Shown piece by piece: positions 53,096-60,612 of a stretch of DNA of 64,000 nucleotides. The stretch is from Selenomonas sp. (lineage in GTDB: Bacteria; Bacillota_C; Negativicutes; Selenomonadales; Selenomonadaceae), in the NCBI RefSeq assembly GCF_024699275.1, contig NZ_JAILPX010000041.1, positions 1 through 64,000 on the forward strand, in the 5' to 3' direction. A program made the position numbers and the translations under genes. Under the pieces are notes generated by a model, which saw only the letters and a list, made by a program, of their open reading frames with translations, made no database searches and had not been told where the DNA came from. The number at the start of each line of letters is the position of its first letter. Positions within the stretch are counted from its first letter, which is position 1.

Positions 53096-54918
53096 TTGTC
53101 ATCCTCCTCCCAGCTAATGATTGTTTCCGGCTTTTCCGTTTCAATCAGATAAGCATCATCACCGATTTTCTTTGCCGTTCCCCCCGTAACCTCTGCAATA
53201 GTCCGCGTTGTACGCAGTACAAACCGCAGTGGATAATGATAATTCCAACAGTTCAGGATCATTTTATCGGATTCCCGTGTCACCCGATAATCCATATCCA
53301 AATAATCGGCAAAATATGCTGCACATTCCGAATCCGTAACGGGACGAAGCCAGCCAAAACGATCATTGATCTCCTCAAGAAAATTCTGAAATCCATGTAC
53401 CATCATTGCCCAGGTTAAATCCTTGCTTTCTTCATAGAATAGTTCATCGGGATGTACGAAATGAGAAAAAACACCTATATAATTGATGGCGCTGATGTTT
53501 TCCCACATGTTCTGCCTGCCTGGAGCATAGCCAGAAGAAAAGCGGGGAATCTCATAGGTGCCATCCTCATTGCGCTCAAAATCCTGATAATAGCCCCGCT
53601 CGGTATACAGGCCATCAAATAGGGAAGAATAAACCTTCAGTTCGGGGAATACCTCTTTGACCGCCTCATGGCCCTCAGGGCTCAAAATATCCGAAGGGGG
53701 AACATAGGACTGAAAGTCATAATCCGGATAAGCACTTTTGACATATCGGCGCAATTCCTGCAAGCTCGCCACCATGTCTTCCTTGCTTTCCCAAGGCACA
53801 TAGCCCAGTACATCCTGATTGTATCCTGCCGGAGCCAACGATTGATGGTTATAGCCATGGAGCCCCAATTCACCTCCCATATCCAGGAGTTCACGACCGT
53901 AGACGATTAAATTATCCCGAGCCTGCCGCCCCTGAGTCGGCACAAAAGGCCCCTTCACCTGATCCCCATAGGATTCAATAATCAGTCCCGTATACTTCAA
54001 CGCATATCTATCCGCACATTCCCGCATGAAAGGCCACCAAATATGACGGAAAAAATCCGCAGTATCGACCTGCAGTTCATTATATATCTTGTCAAAATTT
54101 CCCTCGGGAACCGGCGCCGGAAAATCATCGATAAAGAACAGCTTTGTCCCCACCACCGGGTAGATGCCTTCATCCCCACAATGAGCCAATAACGCCGTCA
54201 ATACACCAATATTGGTCTTGTCATCCCGCACAGCACCATTGTAACACAGACATTTCCCCTGACCATACGCATGTTCCCACAGCAGCGGACTGCCATCCAG
54301 GGCAGCGATATGAACAACATCGTCCTGCTCCAGATTTACCGCCACCGTATCGGTGTGATACTGCGTTCCCTCCCCAAAGGAAAAGCCCTTGCCGGCAAAG
54401 AGAAAATCCGTCTTCAGCTGAATGCCCAGCACACTTTTTTGTTTTCCCGCCACAGTAAAGCCAGCCATTTCCTGACAAAGCGATGGCACCACACCGCCAT
54501 CTTCCAGCTCCGGATGCATCAGGAATACCACCGTCCCCCCCTGCGCTGTATAAGCCGCTATTTTTTGCAGAGCCGTTATTTTTTCCCAGCGGCTGGCAGC
54601 CAGCAGGACACCACGGTAAGATGCATCAATATCCATTTCTTCATCTATTGAATAAGAAATGGCTTCTTTTTTCTGCTGTTCCAGCAGCCATTGCAGACGA
54701 TGGTTGGCAAATACGCTGGGTACGTCCCGCGGATCATAAAGAATCAGATATTTCTCCCTATCCCCTTCCGTATAATTCCCCTTAAGGATATGGCGCGGAA
54801 TAAAATTAACATTACGAAAATAGTCTAGTTTCAGAAATCCATCCATCCGGCTAAACTGGAAAAAACACCCCAAGAGGATAACCAGGACAATAATGCCCAC
54901 AATGCCACGTTTATCCAT
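53092..54918 (-). CDS. Membrane-anchored Pel deacetylase (PelA deacetylase-like, DUF2194 type)
   Basis: 608 residues. A single N-terminal anchor helix (IVGIIVLVILLGCFFQF) leaves the rest periplasmic. The middle has a degenerate Rossmann/ThuA-like region (KYLILYDPRDVP, LLAASRWE, GGTVVFLMHPE), then a polysaccharide deacetylase domain: FFIDDFPAPVPEG (metal/catalytic Asp pair, near 268), GLHGYNHQSLAP (HxxxH, near 365), and a C-terminal beta-sandwich-like region. The ATG at 54918 is chosen because GGGGAGG lies ahead and it overlaps the pelE stop by 8 bases; the open frame extends further but without a site. The hydrolase domain of PelA is missing here and is encoded separately at 46915. Confidence 0.85.
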   Translation of the reverse strand: MDKRGIVGIIVLVILLGCFFQFSRMDGFLKLDYFRNVNFIPRHILKGNYTEGDREKYLILYDPRDVPSVFANHRLQWLLEQQKKEAISYSIDEEMDIDASYRGVLLAASRWEKITALQKIAAYTAQGGTVVFLMHPELEDGGVVPSLCQEMAGFTVAGKQKSVLGIQLKTDFLFAGKGFSFGEGTQYHTDTVAVNLEQDDVVHIAALDGSPLLWEHAYGQGKCLCYNGAVRDDKTNIGVLTALLAHCGDEGIYPVVGTKLFFIDDFPAPVPEGNFDKIYNELQVDTADFFRHIWWPFMRECADRYALKYTGLIIESYGDQVKGPFVPTQGRQARDNLIVYGRELLDMGGELGLHGYNHQSLAPAGYNQDVLGYVPWESKEDMVASLQELRRYVKSAYPDYDFQSYVPPSDILSPEGHEAVKEVFPELKVYSSLFDGLYTERGYYQDFERNEDGTYEIPRFSSGYAPGRQNMWENISAINYIGVFSHFVHPDELFYEESKDLTWAMMVHGFQNFLEEINDRFGWLRPVTDSECAAYFADYLDMDYRVTRESDKMILNCWNYHYPLRFVLRTTRTIAEVTGGTAKKIGDDAYLIETEKPETIISWEEDDK

Positions 54919-55822
54919 CCTCTGCCTCCCCATATCTATGCAACTGTTTATCCCAGTAGCGAATAGCCTGGAGCGCCTCCTGGGATAGTTCAATGGGACA
55001 GGCCTTCAACTCCTGGATTTTCTGTTGTAATTTTTTCGGCTTTCTCCAGCTCTGATATAGACGTATATACATCATGTAGCTTTCTTCATGCTGGGGAAAA
55101 TGCTCCTTCAATTCTGCACAGACCAACTCGGCCGCAGTATAATTCTTTGTAGCCAACAACTGGCGGATCTCTTCGGTATAATACTCCAATTTGTCGGGGC
55201 GCATCTTTTTCAGATAATCCAGTAACCCAATATAATCTCCCTGCTTTTTCTCAAAGGTCACATGGTCGATAAATTTTCGCTGCTCCAAATAACTTTTGAG
55301 CAGTTGGGCATATTCCTCCAGTTGCGGCAAATTTTCCTGTCCTACACCGCTGATAATCCGGTTTGCCTGCGAAAAGAGCTCATTTTCCATTTTTTCCATA
55401 CGCGCTGTCAACAGAGCTACCGCATAATAGGCAATCTCCCGGTCCCGGTCATGCATAGCCATTTGCAAAATACCTTCATTATCCACCACCGCCTGCTTGA
55501 TGGCCCCAGTGAAATACTGCCGCTTTTTTTGCACATTCTCCACTAAAAAAGCATCATGCAGAGGAATAATATCTTCATCCAGAAGCGTTCCCTGAAAGAA
55601 CGCTTCTCCCTCCTTTTCCGCTTCGATTTCCCGCCGCCCTTTCAATTTCAACAGCCAGCACCCCAGATGATAGCTCACCATCAGTAGCACGCCAAAAAAA
55701 GGAATCGCAAAGACAAGAATGGTTTCCGTCACCGCATGTAAACGCGGTCTACGCCACAAATTAACTGCTCCATAAGCCAGGGTCAAAGCCGCATGCAGAA
55801 AAAGAAGTGCATAAAAATCCAT
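54911..55822 (-). CDS. pelE: PelE-like membrane protein with TPR-type helices
   Basis: 303 residues. Two N-terminal membrane helices (about 5-22 and 32-60), then a soluble helical region with repeats resembling TPRs (LKKMRPDKLEYYTEEIRQLL, YTAAELVCAELKEHFPQHEESY). PelE binds PelD and PelG in the Pel synthase complex. The assignment rests on membrane topology, helical repeats, length, and position between pelD (one-base overlap) and the deacetylase; sequence conservation of PelE is low in general. Confidence 0.82.
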   Translation of the reverse strand: MDFYALLFLHAALTLAYGAVNLWRRPRLHAVTETILVFAIPFFGVLLMVSYHLGCWLLKLKGRREIEAEKEGEAFFQGTLLDEDIIPLHDAFLVENVQKKRQYFTGAIKQAVVDNEGILQMAMHDRDREIAYYAVALLTARMEKMENELFSQANRIISGVGQENLPQLEEYAQLLKSYLEQRKFIDHVTFEKKQGDYIGLLDYLKKMRPDKLEYYTEEIRQLLATKNYTAAELVCAELKEHFPQHEESYMMYIRLYQSWRKPKKLQQKIQELKACPIELSQEALQAIRYWDKQLHRYGEAEDG

Positions 55823-57924
55823 CAGCCCACCGCCTCACAAATGACCGTTGTCAAGCCAACCCCTTGCAGACGCTCTTGTACCATAACCGTAACCGCCCGA
55901 TCTGCATCTGGCAGCAGAATATAAACACCATCACTGCCTACCCCCACAAAGTCTTCATTGCGAATCACATGCTCCAGTCGCCCATCTAAGCCTTCGTAAT
56001 CCAGACCATCCATAACCACCTTAAGTACCGACACAGGAAAATCACCCTGCAAATTACGCCGCTTTTCCAATTCACAAATGATTTTTTGGAATTCTTCCGC
56101 TCGTAAAATACGAGTTCCTGCCACAAACCGTTTTTCCTGTACGCCCTGCTCATAACGATAAGCCCTGCCCATAGAGGCGGAAATCAACCGCGTCGTAATG
56201 GACAACAGATTCTGCTGATAAAGACTCCACTGCTCAAACCCCAAGCCAAAAATGGTAATGACCGCAATGACCTTATCCTGATGGATAATGGGAGCAGCCA
56301 AATCCGGCGTGTCCTTGACCAGGTCCTTATTGACAAAAATCGCATGATCCTGCAGAAGATTCTGCAAATAGGGGTAATGGTCCACCCGCAACGAGCGAGG
56401 CTGTTCTGTTGCCAGCTTACCTATGCGTACCTTTTGCCGTAGATAATGTGCATCTGCCCCCACCACATAAATGGCAATATCATCGATGTTAAGAATCTGC
56501 GCGGTTACCACTGCAGCCTGGGTAAAGATGTTTTCCGGTTCCACACTATCCAGCCGCTTGATAATGCGATACAGCCGCCCAATGCTATCATCCGAATTTA
56601 CGATCTGCCGATATAACTTATCCTTTACGGCCAAGTTATCCTCATAAAGATCCCGCATAAAGGATTGCCGCTCCTGGCTCTGGCGTTTCTGCCATTCCAT
56701 ATACTCCTGTTCAAATCGCCGGGCATCGGCAAAATACCCCGTTAAGGCCGCTGTAAAAAGATAGGCCGTAAGATGCAGAATATTTTCCGGTACATAGGTC
56801 AAAGAAATGAGCTCCGCGCCCCGCGCCAACGAAGCCACGATAAATATAACCGTTGACACAACCATGGCAATAAAAGCCTGCCGCTTGCCATAGAGCAATC
56901 CCATCGCTCCGATATAGACAAAATTCACATCCAGCTGAATTTGCGGATTTACAGTCGACCCCTGTTGCCAATATGCAATCCCTGTCATCAAAACTGCCCC
57001 CAAAGCATTTTCCGCATAGGGAACAATCTTCCTGCGCAGGGCCTGCCACTTAAAGCGTTGGCGCCGCTTTCCTGCCTCCAACCGATCAGCTTCCAGTTTA
57101 GCCTGAATGAAATTCCAGGTTTGCATCAGCCCTTCCTGACGACTATACTTCAACTGCCAGCCCAATTCGCGCTGGGCCCCTTTACTCTCCAGTACCGGCT
57201 GCACATAAGGAAAATCCTTATAATTTGCTGCCGCATCATAAAGCCCTGGCAATTCCGTCACATTCCCGACCCATTCTGCAAAGGTTCCTGCCGTCAACCC
57301 TTCACCAGTCCCCAGATTCAGCTCTTCTCCCTGGCATTTTCGGGCTACTGCCCGATAAATGCCATAGACTGCATCCGCTGAATATAAAAAATCCCGTGGC
57401 GTTGTTTCATCGTCCATACGGGGTAAAGTCTCTTTTTTCAAACTGGCATACAGGGTACGGGCCACCAGCCCATCTCTAGGCCCGCTATCCGGCCCGTAAA
57501 CCTCTGGCAAACGGATAATGGTCAGCGGAATTACCGCCCACTCCGACCAAGCTTTGACTGCTTTCTCTGCCACCATGGCCATACCATCAGCAGCCCGCTT
57601 TGCCCTATCCCCCTGAACCGCAGCTGCCGTAGAAATGAAATACACGGACTCCACTGCATATTCATAGGCCAAGGCCAGAATATCTGCCAGGTGCTGCAGG
57701 GCATTAATACGCTCTTTTGCCTGCCGTTCCGCTGGCCACACATAAATCAGTACAGGGATATTATAGATGCGCAGCATTTCCCGCGTCCGGTCCAGACTCT
57801 CCGTTTCCTGAAAGAATTCCCAGTTCTCTTTGCTGAATAAGCGTTCTAGCTGCCCATCCCAAAAAGGCCTTACTCCCGTAAGGATTACCCTGCGTTTTAG
57901 CTGATTGATCTTCTCCCCAGCCAT
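55822..57924 (-). CDS. pelD: PelD with N-terminal SDR-like domain (c-di-GMP receptor)
   Basis: About 700 residues. Residues 10-270 form an NAD-epimerase/SDR-like domain (FISTAAAVQG, IIRLPEVYGPDSG, PRDFLYSADAVYGIY, ELNLGTGEG), but the glycine motif is degraded (TGVRPFWDG) and the Tyr-x-x-x-Lys pair is absent, so it is probably not an active enzyme. Residues about 300-400 hold four membrane segments, followed by a coiled coil, a GAF-like domain (about 465-600) and a degenerate GGDEF domain (GSDGV in place of GGDEF). The c-di-GMP inhibitory-site motif Arg-x-x-Asp is kept as RNED near 655. The start is ATG 57924 with AAAGGAG. It begins 20 bases after holA. Confidence 0.88.
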   Translation of the reverse strand: MAGEKINQLKRRVILTGVRPFWDGQLERLFSKENWEFFQETESLDRTREMLRIYNIPVLIYVWPAERQAKERINALQHLADILALAYEYAVESVYFISTAAAVQGDRAKRAADGMAMVAEKAVKAWSEWAVIPLTIIRLPEVYGPDSGPRDGLVARTLYASLKKETLPRMDDETTPRDFLYSADAVYGIYRAVARKCQGEELNLGTGEGLTAGTFAEWVGNVTELPGLYDAAANYKDFPYVQPVLESKGAQRELGWQLKYSRQEGLMQTWNFIQAKLEADRLEAGKRRQRFKWQALRRKIVPYAENALGAVLMTGIAYWQQGSTVNPQIQLDVNFVYIGAMGLLYGKRQAFIAMVVSTVIFIVASLARGAELISLTYVPENILHLTAYLFTAALTGYFADARRFEQEYMEWQKRQSQERQSFMRDLYEDNLAVKDKLYRQIVNSDDSIGRLYRIIKRLDSVEPENIFTQAAVVTAQILNIDDIAIYVVGADAHYLRQKVRIGKLATEQPRSLRVDHYPYLQNLLQDHAIFVNKDLVKDTPDLAAPIIHQDKVIAVITIFGLGFEQWSLYQQNLLSITTRLISASMGRAYRYEQGVQEKRFVAGTRILRAEEFQKIICELEKRRNLQGDFPVSVLKVVMDGLDYEGLDGRLEHVIRNEDFVGVGSDGVYILLPDADRAVTVMVQERLQGVGLTTVICEAVG

Positions 57925-57943
57925 AAAACATACGCTCCTTTTC

Positions 57944-58996
57944 TCATGCCTCACCACGGCATAAGTCAATCACTGCGTGCTCTAAAACCTCTTCTCCTGC
58001 CTGTCCCGTCTTCAACAAATAATCGGCATCAATCAATGCCAGCATATTGCGTTTCAACACAACAGCCGGAAACTGCATGGCAGCCCGACCTAACCTTTCA
58101 GCGATAAAGGGATTCAGCTCCAGCGGCTTAGCCAAGGCCTTCCCCCGTATCCCCTGCTGCTGCAGGACCTGTGCCTGCCATAACTGCCGCACATGCCTGG
58201 TCAAAAGTGCCAGGATAACCGTAAAATAAGTACCATCATTTAACTGCCTCCGCAGCAGCTGCAACGCTCTCTTGGCCTTGCGCTCGCTGATGGCATCCAG
58301 CAGGGCAAAAATCGATACCTCCGGCAGACCGGCAAAGACCTTTTCCAGCAAAGCCCGGGTTATACGCCGCTCCTGGGAAAAAAGAGCCAGCTTATCAAAC
58401 TCCCTGTCGAGAAATTCCAGAGAAATCGTCTGCATGGTACTGACCACACCACTAAAATAGATCATTGCCTCCCGGTCCATATCCTTGTTAAGCGTCTGAA
58501 GTTTCCCCTGCAGCCAGTCGTTGATATTCCAGGCCCGAATCGCCTCCGCCTCCAGCACTGCTCCATACTTTTCCACGGCCTTATAGAGTTTGCGCCGCTT
58601 ATCGGCTTTGCTGGTTTGAATAAAGATTACGTAGCTGTACGCAGGCATATCCGCTAACAGTGCCAATAACCGTTCCAGCTTTTTATCCTTCCCTGCTTTT
58701 TTCGAGGAATCCCCCTCTTCCCCTTTTTTCTCCTTAAACAGGCTGCTATCCTGCAACAGCAGCACATTTTTGCTGGAAAAAAAAGGCGCCGTCTCGATAA
58801 GTCCCACCAAATCATCGGAATCAATAACTCCCGATAATTTCTGTACTGCATTCCCCTGTTCCTGTTGGGTTGCAAACAGCCGTGAAAGGATTCGCTCCTG
58901 CGCCTTTTCAATATAATAATGTTCCTCACCAGCCAACAGATAGACATGCCTTATTTCCGCCTTCTGCAAACTGGCCATAAACTCGCCAAATTTCAA
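57944..58996 (-). CDS. holA: DNA polymerase III subunit delta
   Basis: Clamp-loader delta subunit. 350 residues. The N-terminus HVYLLAGEEHYYIEKAQERIL is typical, as are FFSSKNVLLLQDSSLF near 70, YVIFIQTSKADKRRKLYK near 120 and the C-terminal DADYLLKTGQ near 320. The start is TTG at 58996 (GAGGTAGG upstream). It has its own promoter and is directly followed by pelD, so it may share a transcript with the Pel operon. Confidence 0.95.
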   Translation of the reverse strand: MKFGEFMASLQKAEIRHVYLLAGEEHYYIEKAQERILSRLFATQQEQGNAVQKLSGVIDSDDLVGLIETAPFFSSKNVLLLQDSSLFKEKKGEEGDSSKKAGKDKKLERLLALLADMPAYSYVIFIQTSKADKRRKLYKAVEKYGAVLEAEAIRAWNINDWLQGKLQTLNKDMDREAMIYFSGVVSTMQTISLEFLDREFDKLALFSQERRITRALLEKVFAGLPEVSIFALLDAISERKAKRALQLLRRQLNDGTYFTVILALLTRHVRQLWQAQVLQQQGIRGKALAKPLELNPFIAERLGRAAMQFPAVVLKRNMLALIDADYLLKTGQAGEEVLEHAVIDLCRGEA

Positions 58997-59028
58997 AGTT
59001 CCTACCTCTAGATTAAGATTATTTTAGT

Positions 59029-59034
59029 ATTATA
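59029..59034 (-). promoter_or_regulatory. -10 box of holA (possibly of holA-pel)
   Basis: Perfect TATAAT on the minus strand, about 33 bases ahead of the holA start. The -35 (TGGAAA, 17 bases upstream) is weak. Confidence 0.45.
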
Positions 59035-59068
59035 GCGTACTCAAAAAAGTTTTTCCATTAAAAAACGA

Positions 59069-59102
59069 TTAAAAAATTGGCCGGTCAAAATAACCGGCCA
59101 AT
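59069..59102 (-). terminator. Terminator after gdhA
   Basis: Minus strand TTGGCCGGT pairs with ACCGGCCAA around a 7-base loop, followed by TTTTTTAA. Confidence 0.85.
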
Positions 59103-59120
59103 CCATCCTGCATATTCTAG

Positions 59121-60500
59121 TTAAACCAACCCATGTGCCAGCATAACATTAGCCACCTTGATAAAGGCAGTGATATTCGCACCAGCTACCAAATCATCCG
59201 GATCCGCATATTTTTCCGCATTGGCCTTGGCATTCTTATAAATATTCGCCATGATATCCTGCAGTTTGCCGTCCACTTCTTCGAAAGTCCACTGCAAACG
59301 CTCAGAGTTCTGGGCCATTTCCAAAGCAGATACGGATACACCACCGGCATTGGCCGCTTTGCCTGGAGCAAAGAGCACTTTGTTCTGCTGAAAATAGGCG
59401 ATGGCATCCAGCGTAGAAGGCATATTGGCACCTTCGCCCACAGCAATAACACCATTAGCCACCAACGCCTTTGCACTTTCCAGATCGATTTCTCCCTGGG
59501 TTGCACAGGGCAGTGCCACATCGCATTTCACAGTCCATACGCCCTTGCAGCCTTCATGGTATTCAGCCTGAGGATGCTCTGCCACGTATTCCTTAATGCG
59601 CCCGCGACGGACCTGCTTGATTTCCTTGACCGCATCAAGATCAATGCCATTGGGATCGTAAACATAACCATTGGAATCGGAGCAGGTGACTACCTTTGCA
59701 CCAAAAGCCTGGGCTTTTTCGATGGCATAGGTTGCCACATTGCCAGAACCAGATACCACCACCGTTTTATCTTTGAGACTGATCTTCTTAGCATCCAGCA
59801 TATTCTTGACAAAGTACAACAGGCCATAACCAGTAGCTTCGGTACGAGCCAGGCTACCCCAATAGTCCACACGTTTTCCTGTCAGTACCCCCGCATCGTA
59901 ACTATCGCGGATACGCTTATACTGACCATAGAGATATCCGATTTCACGGCCACCCACGCCGATATCACCGGCCGGAACATCCACATCCGGACCGATATGG
60001 CGGTAAAGTTCCGTCATAAAGCTTTGGCAGAAATGCATAACCTCGTTATCGGATTTGCCATGGGGATCAAAATCAGAACCACCCTTAGCACCGCCGATGG
60101 GCAGACCAGAAAGTGCATTCTTAAACACCTGTTCAAAGGCCAGGAACTTCAGGATATCCAGATTAACACTGGGATGGAACCGTAAACCGCCTTTATATGG
60201 GCCAATGGCACTGTTCATCTGCACGCGGAAGCCGCGGTTCACATGGATTTCGCCCTTATCGTCCTGCCAAGGAACACGGAATGTAACCACCCGTTCCGGT
60301 TCAACGATGCGCTCCAAAATCTTTTGCTCCTTGAACTCGGGATGTGCTTCCAGCACGGGAACAACACTCTCCAAGACCTTAGACACCGTGTTCTTGAACT
60401 GCGCCTGATCCGGATCGCGTTTTGCAATCAGGTCTAACGTATCTTGTACATACTGTTTCATGTCTGCCAAAGTAACCGCTCCTTTGTCTATAAAACTCAT
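59121..60500 (-). CDS. gdhA: NADP-specific glutamate dehydrogenase
   Basis: Ammonium assimilation: 2-oxoglutarate plus ammonium to glutamate. 459 residues, the hexameric short type. Substrate-binding KGGLRFHPSVNLDILKFLAFEQ near 110-131, the catalytic lysine in LPIGGAKGGSDFDP near 140, PAGDIGVGGREIGY near 181, and the coenzyme loop SGSGNVATYA near 255. Motifs complete; no frameshift. Confidence 0.97.
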   Translation of the reverse strand: MSFIDKGAVTLADMKQYVQDTLDLIAKRDPDQAQFKNTVSKVLESVVPVLEAHPEFKEQKILERIVEPERVVTFRVPWQDDKGEIHVNRGFRVQMNSAIGPYKGGLRFHPSVNLDILKFLAFEQVFKNALSGLPIGGAKGGSDFDPHGKSDNEVMHFCQSFMTELYRHIGPDVDVPAGDIGVGGREIGYLYGQYKRIRDSYDAGVLTGKRVDYWGSLARTEATGYGLLYFVKNMLDAKKISLKDKTVVVSGSGNVATYAIEKAQAFGAKVVTCSDSNGYVYDPNGIDLDAVKEIKQVRRGRIKEYVAEHPQAEYHEGCKGVWTVKCDVALPCATQGEIDLESAKALVANGVIAVGEGANMPSTLDAIAYFQQNKVLFAPGKAANAGGVSVSALEMAQNSERLQWTFEEVDGKLQDIMANIYKNAKANAEKYADPDDLVAGANITAFIKVANVMLAHGLV

Positions 60501-60522
60501 ACAATTGTGTCTACCAGTAAAT

Positions 60523-60551
60523 AGTATACTACAATCCTTGCTGAATGTACA
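60523..60551 (-). promoter_or_regulatory. Promoter of gdhA
   Basis: Minus strand: -35 TGTACA (60546-60551), 17-base spacer, -10 TATACT (60523-60528), about 23 bases ahead of the gdhA start. Confidence 0.6.
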
Positions 60552-60612
60552 TAAATTTATTATATTTATCAGAAATAATAAATAATTATGTATACATGTT
60601 CAATCATTTCAT

